NCBI GenBank assembly: GCA_002749535.1
Contig: MZZL01000033.1
Span: forward strand, 124,001-188,000
DNA from: Apophysomyces variabilis
Lineage: Eukaryota; Mucoromycota; Mucoromycetes; Mucorales; Mucoraceae
Direction: 5' to 3'
DNA length: 64,000 nucleotides
Under the pieces are notes generated by a model. It made no database searches and had not been told where the DNA came from. It saw nothing but the letters and a program-made list of their open reading frames with translations. Of the stretch, positions 19,890 to 27,735 are shown piece after piece. Made by a program: the position numbers and the translations under genes. Positions within the stretch are counted from its first letter, which is position 1; each line of letters begins with the position of its first letter.

Positions 19890-21410
19890 AACAATTTTTT
19901 ACGCTTCCCTCCATCCCACCCCATCTAACGACTTTCATCAACCTCAGCCTACTTGCCAAGTTGGCGATTATTTGGTCAACTGCTTATTGTATGCAGACGA
20001 TGTGGTGCTAATAGCCACCGAAGAAACGATGCCTACCCTTGTGGCGGCCTGCGAAGAACACAGCTATAAACTTGGGTACCGCTGGAACCCTCTAAAATGT
20101 GTCCTCCTGCGCCCGACTCCTCTTCCCGTCCGTGCCAACTGCTCTCTGTCACTATATGACACCGCGATTCCAGAAGCATCGTCATTTGCCTATTTAGGTA
20201 TACCATTCACTGCTGCTGGTGGAATGGATGCCCAGCTCTTGCTGGAGCGAAATACGAAAAAAGCCCTCCGTACCCTCTATGCTCTCAGCTCGCTAGGCAT
20301 CAGTCCCTCTGGCTTTCCTCGCCTTCTTGCTACTCGAATGTACCAGCAGTTTATCCGTCCACAAATGGAATATGGCCTAGCCATCCAACGCCTGACCGCG
20401 AAACAAACAAAGCTGTTAACGAACACGCAAGCAATATGTCTCCGGAAAATCTATGGATGCCGCAACGTACGAAGCTCTACCACTGTGATGCACCACCTCG
20501 CCAACCTACCTACGATGGCCAGCAGAGTTTCTATTCTGCAGGCAAAGTTCCTCTTTCGCGCCAGTGACCTTCCCCCTGATGCCTTGCTCACAGCGCTGCT
20601 CCCACGATTGCGTGCCGTACAGACGAGTCGCTTCCGCCAACTGTCGGGCACACAACTCTGGACACAGCTGCCACGCCCAATTGGAAACCTCACCCACAAA
20701 CTTTTCCAGAGACAAATCCGCCAATTCCTGTTTGAACAATTCGCCACCCGTTTGCAGGACGATAACACGGTCTTGCTACGCGCCTGCCGTGGACAACCTG
20801 GAGTGGACCCCGTCTTGTGGTTACCGATGTCGAGAGAGGAGCGCAGCCGATGCATCTGACGGCGCCTAGGCTGGATGCCCAGTGGTAAACCGTGGCAATG
20901 CCGGAACTGTCAAGACGCGGCCAATCTCAGCCGCCAACATGCTCTAGTCTGTCTCGAAACCCACCGTCTCCTGCAAGTCCCGGTGGTAGTGCTAGATCCA
21001 ATCTCTTTCGTTCTAAACCGACTGCCCACCTCCCGGCCCCGACAGCCGCGTACCATCGCCTACTGGCAGACCATTTGGCCTACCCTTTCCAGACTTCTTC
21101 TCCACCTCAATCAACTCTGCCATGCACCAGGTACATTGCTAACTAATTCCTTCGCGAAGCGCACTCCGGCCAACGACTTCCTCCTTTGGATATCGTCCCC
21201 TTCCACCCTCCCATAGACGTGTTCTCGTTGTCTCCTCTCCCTTGTCCCTGATTTCTGACTTCTTCTTCCCAGACTTCTTTTCTTTCTGCTTCTTACTCTC
21301 TTTTGTTCCCTTCCCCTCTTAACCTGACCTTTTTGCCATTTCCTTTTTTCCCTTTCCCCGCAAGGGTTTTTTTTATTTCTTTTTCTCTGAGACCGAACCA
21401 GAGTGGACAT
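19890..21410 (+). mobile_element. 5'-truncated non-LTR retrotransposon (LINE)
   Basis: This is the 3' part of a LINE: the end of the reverse transcriptase domain, the C-terminal region with a zinc knuckle, and a pyrimidine-rich 3' untranslated part (about 21217-21410). The 5' end lies in or just before the RT domain, as expected from incomplete target-primed reverse transcription. The left boundary is approximate. The element is GC-richer than its surroundings. Confidence 0.85.
19972..21216 (+). pseudogene. LINE reverse transcriptase C-terminal part with an in-frame stop
   Basis: The frame contains the catalytic RT motif LLYADDVVLIA at its start, then SFAYLGIPFTAAG, GISPSGFPRLLATRMYQQF and a long C-terminal region. 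Near the end is a zinc knuckle of the LINE type, CRNC...HALVC. A single TGA at 20857-20859 interrupts the frame between REERSRCI and RRLGWMPSGKP. The frame then continues unchanged to a stop at 21214-21216, so this copy is broken by one nonsense change besides its 5' truncation. The first in-frame codon with a good context is missing because the 5' end is lost. Confidence 0.88.
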
Positions 21411-21502
21411 GTTAAGAACGCAGCACTCACGGTTATAAAATCAAACACTAAACTTTAGTCAATTTTTTACGCTACTCTAAATAAATTTTGCGTCCATGCA
21501 AG
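21411..21502. other. Spacer between LINE and DIRS
   Basis: About 90 bp of AT-rich sequence. Its right half (about 21445-21502), read on the minus strand, resembles the plus-strand sequence at about 25860-25915 on the other side of the DIRS element. Confidence 0.6.
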
Positions 21503-21532
21503 GGCAAGGGTTGCCGAAGAGAAGACGAAAGA

Positions 21533-21631
21533 TGTGGTACAATCCCCCAAAACCGCGCTTTATTCGTAGAAAAAATCTATATAATAAAAAAAAACTTTCC
21601 ATCTACTGAAACTCATATCTCAAAGACGCGC
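21533..21631 (+). repeat. DIRS left inverted terminal repeat
   Basis: From GTGGTACAAT through the AAACCGCGCTTTATTCGTAG core to CATATCTCAAAGACGCG, it is about 95 percent identical to the reverse complement of 25621-25717. Differences are mostly in A-run length. Confidence 0.93.
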
Positions 21632-21671
21632 AACAATCGATTTTTTTTTTTTTTGTGGGAAGGGGAAGATG

Positions 21672-24600
21672 TCAGAAGAAACGCCTGAACCAGGGAGGGT
21701 TTTGTACCACATCTTTCGTCTTCTCTTCGGCAACCCTTGCCTTAACGTTCGTTCCTACGCTAAGTCCGGTTGCCTCCGCTTCGACTCCAGATGTGGTACC
21801 TTTTTCCGCATTGAAAAAAATCGATTGATTGATCTCTGCACTCAAAGACGTCTTGTGGCTGGGTTTGTAGTAGTAACGCTCCAATGTATCCCCTGCTAAA
21901 CTCCAATGGGCATGTTCTTTTACTTGTTGCAGGGAGAAACCTAGCTGAATGGCCTTTGTGCTGCTTGCTGCTCGAATCGTATGTGGTGGGAACTTCGTCG
22001 TGTCGATGCCTGCTGCCTTCATATTGGATTTCACAATATTTGCAACCGTAACTGGACTGATACTCTTACACTTGCTCTTATCGTTGATATAGGCTAGGAA
22101 TACTGAATGGTCCTTTGATAGCTCTTGGCGAAGGTGTTGCGTTCGATCGAGAAATTTTTGTAAGGTGTGAACTGGACATATGGAACTGTCGGCAAGAACG
22201 CCCAGTCGAGATGACTTATACTGCGATTCTTTCGGTGTACGAATGAACAGTGTTACTCCTTGGAGATCTTTGGTCTCTTCGCTATAGAAGAAGTGCACAT
22301 CTCTGGTTTGAAGGGTACCCACATCTGATCTTGGACGCCACATGGTCGCAACACATAGTAGTAAAATTGTCTTTTCTTGCAACGCTTCCAGTGAGAGTTG
22401 TGAGTTATACTTGTAGTTTGAGCGAATAAACTCGATTAGGATGTCAATGTTCCAAGTTTCTAACTTGTGTGGAGCGGGGATTCGTATTTCTGATTTTTCC
22501 TTGGCTTTAAAAAAGTCTTGAATGTCCTTGTCTTGTGTAATTGGAGGTTTCTCTTTGTGGATTTGTCTGAAAACAGAAGAAATGGAAGCACGTAATAGTT
22601 TTAGATAAGAAGAAGAGTCGTTCTTACGATCTAGCAGAAACTGCAACACGTTCGAGACATTGTACTCGGTTGGGTCCTTCCTCGGTTGTTGATCCTGACA
22701 CCATCTTACCCAGACTCTCCAACTGCGATCGTAGACCTCGTGTGTACGCTTTCGGTGGCCTTGCAGTAGGAAGTGGATCGTCTCCTCGTCTTGCCCTTGT
22801 TGCCGCCTGCTGTCCCTGATAGCTTCCAAGCGGCTAATTCCCATCTCTTGCCTATTTTCATTTTCAAGGGTGGCTCTTTGCTCATCTGCAGTATCATCGG
22901 GAACCAAAACTGCGTCGGCCAGTAGGGAGTCACAAGCACTGCACTCTTCGTCTTCTGGGATCGTAACCTTTGGATAACCTTGGGGATTAATCTCCAGGGT
23001 GGATGCAAATAAAGTCCCTTTTCCGGCCAACTCTGTCTGAATGCATCCACTGCGGATGCTCCCGGATCTGGACGTAGACTCCAATATGTTCGTAGCTGTG
23101 TATTGTGGTATGCGGCAAAGGCGTCTATTTTCAGACCGCCCCAACGTTGCTGAATTTGTTTGAAGTATTTTCTCGGTAGCTTCCATTCGTATAATGGCGT
23201 TGTCAACCTGCTCAGGTAGTCCGCTTGGATGTTCTGGACTCCTGGTATATGTGAGTACTGGACTGTTATGTTGTGTCGGTTCAGAAGGTCTTGTATTTGG
23301 AGGGCTAGGTCCTGTAGGAGTGGTGAAGAAGTCCCCCCACTCTTCCTTACATACTTCAGTGCCGTGATATTGTCGGACAAGATCTCGATATGTGAGTTTT
23401 CTGCGCTTTTGGCATGGAGCTTCAAGGCGAATAGTATGGTCTTCAATTCCCGAACATTTATCGATTCTTCTTTTTCTGCTGCTCTCCAAAAACCTGCTGT
23501 GCGAATCACCGATGACTGAATGCCCCACCCCGTGTTCGATGCATCCACATAAATCGTGAACTTCGGGACTGGATGTTGTATGTTCCTCGTGTGTATGGGC
23601 ATTCCGTTCCTTTCCTGTGCCCAGGTCTCCCACCAGTCTAACTCCTGTATACTCTTTGTTGACAATGGACACTTGCTGTCCCAATTCTGTGCTGTCCTCC
23701 TCAGATTCTGTGCCAGGTCTCTCTGCAGAAATCGGACATGGAGAAGAGCTTCCCCTAAAGCTGGAATCATCGAGGTCATCTTTCCCAGGAGACCTGCGAT
23801 CCAACGGCATGTTCTTGGTTGTGTTGATCGCTTGATTTGCCTGATACGGGACAACAATTTTTGAAACTTGGCTTGTGGAACCTTGATCTTCATGTTTCGT
23901 GTATTGAACTCGAAGCCCAGAAACTCCTGTACTTTCTTTGGGGTAAGGTCGCTCTTTTCCCAGTTTATTAGGAAACCTAGGCTGGACAGGTGATTCAACA
24001 CCCGTTCGGTTGATCTGGCCATTTCGTCTTTTGATTTTGCGAGAATACAGATGTCGTCTAAGTAATACACTAATCGCAGGCCTTCTTTTCTTAATGGTTC
24101 GATGGCATACCGCATTAACTTTGAGAACACTCTTGGTGCCACGCTGAGACCGAAGGCGAGAGATCGATACTGGTAGACCACGTCTTGGTGTTTGAAGGTT
24201 AAGTACTTTCTCGATTCCGGATGGATCGGGACCACCACATAAGCGTCCTTTAGGTCCACCTTGGCCATATAGTCGTCTTCTTCTATGAGATCTCGTAGAG
24301 CTGGCACTCCTTCCATCTTGAAGTGATGGCACTGTAGAAAAGAGTTTAATGTTTGACAATCTAAGATTGGTCTTCTCTTTGACTTCTCTTGTATAGTGAA
24401 GAAATTTGACAGAAAGTCTGTGCTTTGAGACGGGGAATGTTCTATGATTCCTGCGTCTAAAAACTTTGTTACTGCCGAGTCGATTGCTTGTACTTCTTCT
24501 TGAGACAGGCGCATCTGCCTGGTCTTCCAAGGCCTTGGAGGTTTCTGCCATTGTAGTTGATACCCCTGGGACACTATAGACAGTGGCCAAGGATGGGTTG

Positions 24601-25619
24601 TCATTTTCTTCCAATTCTCCTGGAAGTGTTTTAGTCTGCCACCCGGTTGAATTCCATCCTCCGGAGTCGAGTAATGTTCGAGACTTTTCTGCGATCTTCT
24701 TTCTGTCTCGATCTGTGTCACCTTCGGCCAGGTCCTGGGATCGCTGACACTCAGTGTCTGTGTTACTATTGGTTGCTGGGAGTGGAGTTGGACGAGGTTT
24801 GCGACGTCTCGTTTGTCTTGGGTTGTTGGCCTCGGCCAAAAAAAGAACGCCCTCTCTGTCCTCGGGAGAAATTGAAGTTTCCTCGGCCTGAGGAAGATCG
24901 TCCACGTCCATATTGTCCTCGCTTTGTCGCACCGATCGCACTTCTGATAACTGCAGCTTGGTACCTGGCTTGGTTGATCTGTTCGACAATTTCGGGAGCG
25001 AATGCCAGCTTCTTTTCGCTGGAATAATCCTCCTCAAGGTGTCTAACTGTGTCTGGTAGTCTGAGGGCTTTAGTAGCCAACCCTTTTGCTTCGGAATCGA
25101 TTTGCTTCGCTGTAGCATAACCATAGATCGCCAATCGCCTAAGTTTTTCCAGACATTGCCGGAGAAGTTCCTCATCAGACGGGTCTCCACCTCGTTCAGT
25201 GACAAATTTAAGTTCTTCATACACTTCGGTGGCTCCTCTGGCTGCTGTGCGCATCCTGTCTGCATCTTTGTATTGAATTGATACCGCCTGGAAGCTGTCA
25301 ACGTTGTAACGTTTGAGGTCAGGGATGAAGGTTTTGTTGATGGTCTCTGCCATCGTCCATTTGCCTCCTTCATAACGCTGGAGGTCCCTTGAATATCGCT
25401 TGAGATTACTTTCAAGTTCGGTCTTGGAAGCTTGGTCCAATTCATCGAGTATCTCTTCTGGAAGGAGCGCTCTATCTGCTCGTTCTTGTCTTGACTGTTC
25501 TTCAATTCTAAATCTTCGCGCAAACTCTGCATATAGTTGTTGGAATTGTACTTCTGTAAGAGGGATTTCGGGCGAGGGAGTGGTTTCCACATCATTGGTA
25601 TTCTGCATAGTTTGACCAC
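21672..25619 (-). CDS. DIRS tyrosine recombinase in a 1315-codon open frame
   Basis: The C-terminal 350 or so codons encode a tyrosine recombinase that inserts the circular DNA intermediate. It carries Arg in TMWRPRSDVGTL, the H-x-x-R in PPHTIRAASS, His in EHAHWSLAGDT and the nucleophile Tyr in LERYYYKPS. The frame has no stop for about 970 codons upstream and overlaps RT/RNase H and gag in other frames. That upstream protein is Ser/Thr/Arg-rich and shows no domain. The true start is therefore unknown: it may be near 22.7 kb, or the enzyme may be made as a long fusion. The last ~35 residues (GTTSGVEAEATGLSVGT...) are encoded by the internal complementary region. Confidence 0.9.
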   Translation of the reverse strand: MVKLCRIPMMWKPLPRPKSLLQKYNSNNYMQSLREDLELKNSQDKNEQIERSFQKRYSMNWTKLPRPNLKVISSDIQGTSSVMKEANGRWQRPSTKPSSLTSNVTTLTASRRYQFNTKMQTGCAQQPEEPPKCMKNLNLSLNEVETRLMRNFSGNVWKNLGDWRSMVMLQRSKSIPKQKGWLLKPSDYQTQLDTLRRIIPAKRSWHSLPKLSNRSTKPGTKLQLSEVRSVRQSEDNMDVDDLPQAEETSISPEDREGVLFLAEANNPRQTRRRKPRPTPLPATNSNTDTECQRSQDLAEGDTDRDRKKIAEKSRTLLDSGGWNSTGWQTKTLPGELEENDNPSLATVYSVPGVSTTMAETSKALEDQADAPVSRRSTSNRLGSNKVFRRRNHRTFPVSKHRLSVKFLHYTREVKEKTNLRLSNIKLFSTVPSLQDGRSASSTRSHRRRRLYGQGGPKGRLCGGPDPSGIEKVLNLQTPRRGLPVSISRLRSQRGTKSVLKVNAVCHRTIKKRRPAISVLLRRHLYSRKIKRRNGQINRTGVESPVQPRFPNKLGKERPYPKESTGVSGLRVQYTKHEDQGSTSQVSKIVVPYQANQAINTTKNMPLDRRSPGKDDLDDSSFRGSSSPCPISAERPGTESEEDSTELGQQVSIVNKEYTGVRLVGDLGTGKERNAHTHEEHTTSSPEVHDLCGCIEHGVGHSVIGDSHSRFLESSRKRRIDKCSGIEDHTIRLEAPCQKRRKLTYRDLVRQYHGTEVCKEEWGDFFTTPTGPSPPNTRPSEPTQHNSPVLTYTRSPEHPSGLPEQVDNAIIRMEATEKILQTNSATLGRSENRRLCRIPQYTATNILESTSRSGSIRSGCIQTELAGKGTLFASTLEINPQGYPKVTIPEDEECSACDSLLADAVLVPDDTADEQRATLENENRQEMGISRLEAIRDSRRQQGQDEETIHFLLQGHRKRTHEVYDRSWRVWVRWCQDQQPRKDPTEYNVSNVLQFLLDRKNDSSSYLKLLRASISSVFRQIHKEKPPITQDKDIQDFFKAKEKSEIRIPAPHKLETWNIDILIEFIRSNYKYNSQLSLEALQEKTILLLCVATMWRPRSDVGTLQTRDVHFFYSEETKDLQGVTLFIRTPKESQYKSSRLGVLADSSICPVHTLQKFLDRTQHLRQELSKDHSVFLAYINDKSKCKSISPVTVANIVKSNMKAAGIDTTKFPPHTIRAASSTKAIQLGFSLQQVKEHAHWSLAGDTLERYYYKPSHKTSLSAEINQSIFFNAEKGTTSGVEAEATGLSVGTNVKARVAEEKTKDVVQNPPWFRRFF
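21703..21799 (-). repeat. DIRS internal complementary region (ICR)
   Basis: Bases 21703-21741 are the exact complement of the left end segment (21503-21541). Bases 21742-21799 are the exact complement of the right end segment (25715-25772). This arrangement serves as the template for joining the ends into a circle. Confidence 0.95.
22706..24721 (-). CDS. DIRS reverse transcriptase/RNase H
   Basis: This frame of 671 codons encodes reverse transcriptase and RNase H, which copy the element RNA. RT motifs in order: SNFFTIQEKSKRRPILDC, MAKVDLKDAYVVVPI, YRSLAFGLSVAPRVFSKL, the catalytic VYYLDDICILAKS and LGFLINWEKSDL. RNase H follows with TIYVDASNTGWG, INVRELKTILFAL, IEILSDNITAL and IQADYLSR. The first Met is 24721, 45 bp after the gag stop, in a different frame from gag. 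Expression may need re-initiation, frameshifting or a spliced RNA. It is open throughout, and the whole of it is overlapped by the recombinase frame. Confidence 0.93.
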   Translation of the reverse strand: MTQIETERRSQKSLEHYSTPEDGIQPGGRLKHFQENWKKMTTHPWPLSIVSQGYQLQWQKPPRPWKTRQMRLSQEEVQAIDSAVTKFLDAGIIEHSPSQSTDFLSNFFTIQEKSKRRPILDCQTLNSFLQCHHFKMEGVPALRDLIEEDDYMAKVDLKDAYVVVPIHPESRKYLTFKHQDVVYQYRSLAFGLSVAPRVFSKLMRYAIEPLRKEGLRLVYYLDDICILAKSKDEMARSTERVLNHLSSLGFLINWEKSDLTPKKVQEFLGFEFNTRNMKIKVPQAKFQKLLSRIRQIKRSTQPRTCRWIAGLLGKMTSMIPALGEALLHVRFLQRDLAQNLRRTAQNWDSKCPLSTKSIQELDWWETWAQERNGMPIHTRNIQHPVPKFTIYVDASNTGWGIQSSVIRTAGFWRAAEKEESINVRELKTILFALKLHAKSAENSHIEILSDNITALKYVRKSGGTSSPLLQDLALQIQDLLNRHNITVQYSHIPGVQNIQADYLSRLTTPLYEWKLPRKYFKQIQQRWGGLKIDAFAAYHNTQLRTYWSLRPDPGASAVDAFRQSWPEKGLYLHPPWRLIPKVIQRLRSQKTKSAVLVTPYWPTQFWFPMILQMSKEPPLKMKIGKRWELAAWKLSGTAGGNKGKTRRRSTSYCKATESVHTRSTIAVGESG
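24766..25608 (-). CDS. DIRS gag-like protein
   Basis: A 280-residue frame starts MQNTNDVETTPSPEIPL at the upstream end of the element and is a gag-like nucleocapsid candidate by position. It has a helical, charged central part (RRFRIEEQSRQERADRALL, AETINKTFIPDLKRYNVD) and a C-terminal RG/RGG-rich tail (RGQYGRGRSSSGRG, RGQRGRSFFGRG) suited to RNA binding. There is no zinc knuckle, as is common in DIRS gag. It ends in a Ser/Thr/Asn-rich tail 45 bp before the RT Met. Confidence 0.85.
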   Translation of the reverse strand: MQNTNDVETTPSPEIPLTEVQFQQLYAEFARRFRIEEQSRQERADRALLPEEILDELDQASKTELESNLKRYSRDLQRYEGGKWTMAETINKTFIPDLKRYNVDSFQAVSIQYKDADRMRTAARGATEVYEELKFVTERGGDPSDEELLRQCLEKLRRLAIYGYATAKQIDSEAKGLATKALRLPDTVRHLEEDYSSEKKLAFAPEIVEQINQARYQAAVIRSAIGATKRGQYGRGRSSSGRGNFNFSRGQRGRSFFGRGQQPKTNETSQTSSNSTPSNQ

Positions 25620-25620
25620 G

Positions 25621-25717
25621 AATGCGCGGCTTTGAAAGATATGAGTTTCAGTAGATGGAAAGTTTTTTTATTATATAGATTTTTTCTACGAATAAAGCGC
25701 GGTTTTGGGGAATTGTA
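25621..25717 (-). repeat. DIRS right inverted terminal repeat
   Basis: Reverse complement of 21533-21631 with small differences in A-run length. It lies directly upstream of the gag and long-frame start codons. Confidence 0.93.
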
Positions 25718-25772
25718 CCACATCTGGAGTCGAAGCGGAGGCAACCGGACTTAGCGTAGGAACGAACGTTAA

Positions 25773-26130
25773 GATCAAGTTTGCGCTAAAAGGGATAGAA
25801 ATATGCGTCATTAGTAAATGGATAATGCGGGAAATATATTTTACTTACCTCAACTTGGTCCTTCCGTGGACACAAAATTTATTCGAACAGCGTAAAAAAT
25901 ACGTTCATGGTTAGTAAATGGAAGGATAGCTTGACATCCTTTTTACTTACCCCTGAAGGATATTCCCGTGGGGACGGAAACCTACGCCGCACCTTGGCCA
26001 GGTGGGTCATGGTGGAAGAAAAATTGTGATGGCGTAGAATTGGCCATGTTATATGTAGCACTGCAGAGGACTCTAGGCGATACAGCGTATGGCGGGCCTT
26101 GTAGTGAGGCACAACAAAGAATAAATTTAG
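25773..26130. other. Repeat-like DIRS flank with paired intron-like boxes
   Basis: Two units of about 110 bp each begin TTAGTAAATGGA and carry TTTTACTTACC (starts at about 25812 and 25914). On the minus strand each reads like an intron start (GGTAAGTAAAA) with a TTTACTAAY branch-point box. Frames are open on both strands: minus 25879-26112 (MPHYKARHTLYRLESS...) and plus about 25855-26027. This may be a minus-strand host gene interrupted by the DIRS insertion, or a remnant of another repeat. Confidence 0.4.
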
Positions 26131-27260
26131 TATTTAAAGGAAAACCTCTATTTTTTTTCAGCTATCCTCTCTTTCAAACATTGCATCCCAAATTTTCTTT
26201 TCTTTCCTCTCTCTGACCTATCCCCTTCGTACTCTTTGGCTTTCTATAGACATAGTCCTTCTCTTTTCTCGGTTTTAAGTTTTTTTTTATCTTCTTTCGG
26301 TAAAAAAAACGCTAATATACCATATATCAACGTACTTATATTTGTTGATCATCTTTTTAGCCTGCACGACCTCTGTTCCGAACAGTCACTGGCTTTTCAG
26401 TGCTCGTACTTTTGTAAAAGTAAGTACTTTTTAATGTGTGTACATACTGAACTGTTTTCGTTGGATCTAGCTATATCATAATAGGAAACAATTAACGGGT
26501 TTAGACTATAGTTTGTAACAAAGACTCTCATGCATCTGACAATGAGCTAAAAACTAGAAGCAAGCCAGAATATCAGAAGAGAGGAAACTAAGAAGAAAGT
26601 TACTGAACTAACAACAATCAGAACTCTGCTTTTTTTTAGATAGGACCTTACCAAAAGACATGGATCTCTTCAGGATTAGAGCAAGAATTTGTCGTCAAGC
26701 ATTTCGGATCTAAAATAAGACATAGTGTCCCCTTGTTTGTTTATCAATAACAAGTCTAGTATATAATAAGGAAAACAAAGAACAGAAATGCATTAAAAAT
26801 TGTATACCACATATAACCTTCAGACTTCTATAAAAGCTTTATACGAGAGAGCGATGGAAAGTGGATCTACTAGATAATAAAAAATTATCTGAAATAAGGT
26901 TGAGATTTTGGACGGGATTACTGCTTCATGTTAAGCATAACTCTTACACAAACGATATTGACAAGGAATGGATTCTGTCAAGGCATAAAAATATTATTTT
27001 TCTTTGTCATATGCTTAGAAGATTAATGGTTATCAAAGGTATAATATATGCATATTATCAATATAACGAGCGTTGATGGAATATCTTGATAACATGTGTT
27101 CCACCAATAATTACTTTTCTCTATTAACAATGAGTTTCGTTATCTTGGAATACCGACTACTGCACCTTTTTTCTAAATCAGAGCTCTGTTTTGGGTATTT
27201 TGGGGAGTTCACTTGGCACTGCATTGGTTATGTCATTGGAGAGAGAACTAGAGTCATTGT
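26131..27260. other. AT-rich interval, no supported gene
   Basis: Only short frames and homopolymer runs. I see no gene, RNA or clear repeat. Confidence 0.45.
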
Positions 27261-27470
27261 TGTCCGTTATTGTAAGTACAGGAATGTGGTTGATGTCAAA
27301 ACAAGAAAGTAGAAGAAGAAGAGGAGAAAAGAACTGGGTCATCAAAATGGATTCACATGGAAACCTTTAAGTGCCACTGGGGAAAAGGGCAGGCTTTCTG
27401 TGTGTCAAACCATGTTGTGTACGAACTTCTGCCTGCCAAGAAACGTTGTCTATAAGGCAATCACAAAAGA

Positions 27471-27735
27471 TTGGATTGCCACGGAATGAACGGTTATTAT
27501 CTTGTCATGGAAAATGCGCCCACCCATACGCCAGTAAAGGTTAAGCAGTTGGTCGAAAAAAGAGGATCCAAATGTCTATATCCTCTCTATTCTCCCTTTC
27601 TCAACGCAATAGAAGAGTTTTGGGCCAAAGTGAAAGCTGGGGTAAGAAGGGAGCCCTTACGAGTTGACGATAACCTTCAAGAGCGTATTGTTCGAGCAGC
27701 GCGAAAAGTAAAGCGCTCAGACTGTCAAGGATGAA
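27471..27735 (+). pseudogene. Tc1/mariner transposase C-terminal relic
   Basis: The frame encodes the end of a DDE transposase domain: GYYLVMENAPTHTPVKVKQL (in place of the usual VIDNAP), YSPFLNAIEEFWAKVKAG and a basic tail (RAARKVKRSDCQG) before TGA. It resembles the C terminus of the complete transposase at 10589-11863 in order and spacing, but is a different copy or family. The first catalytic Asp and N-terminal region are missing or scrambled, and the second Asp reads Glu (MENAP). Short upstream pieces with transposase flavour (about 27340-27470) lie in other frames. No terminal repeats were found around it, so it is a dead fragment. Confidence 0.8.

Larger units (their letters stand above)
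21503..25772 (-). mobile_element. Complete DIRS-type tyrosine-recombinase retrotransposon
   Basis: This 4270-bp element has the full DIRS architecture. Inverted terminal repeats of about 95 bp lie at 21533-21631 and 25621-25717. Outside them are unique end segments (21503-21541 and 25715-25772). Just downstream of the last gene is an internal complementary region (21703-21799). Its two halves are exact complements of the left and right end segments, joined head to tail. Genes run on the minus strand: gag, RT/RNase H, and a tyrosine recombinase. There is no target duplication, as expected for recombinase-mediated insertion. All main parts are intact. Confidence 0.95.

Noticed and set aside
20451..20869. 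Minus- and plus-strand frames inside the LINE
   Set aside because: Shadows of the reverse transcriptase frame without domain content.
21181..21420. Minus-strand Lys/Arg-rich frame 21111-21410 as a gene
   Set aside because: It is the complement of the pyrimidine-rich 3' untranslated part of the LINE.
23229..25615. Plus-strand frames within the DIRS element
   Set aside because: Antisense of gag and RT, with no start context or recognisable domain. The same-strand overlapping frame is different and is reported as a finding.
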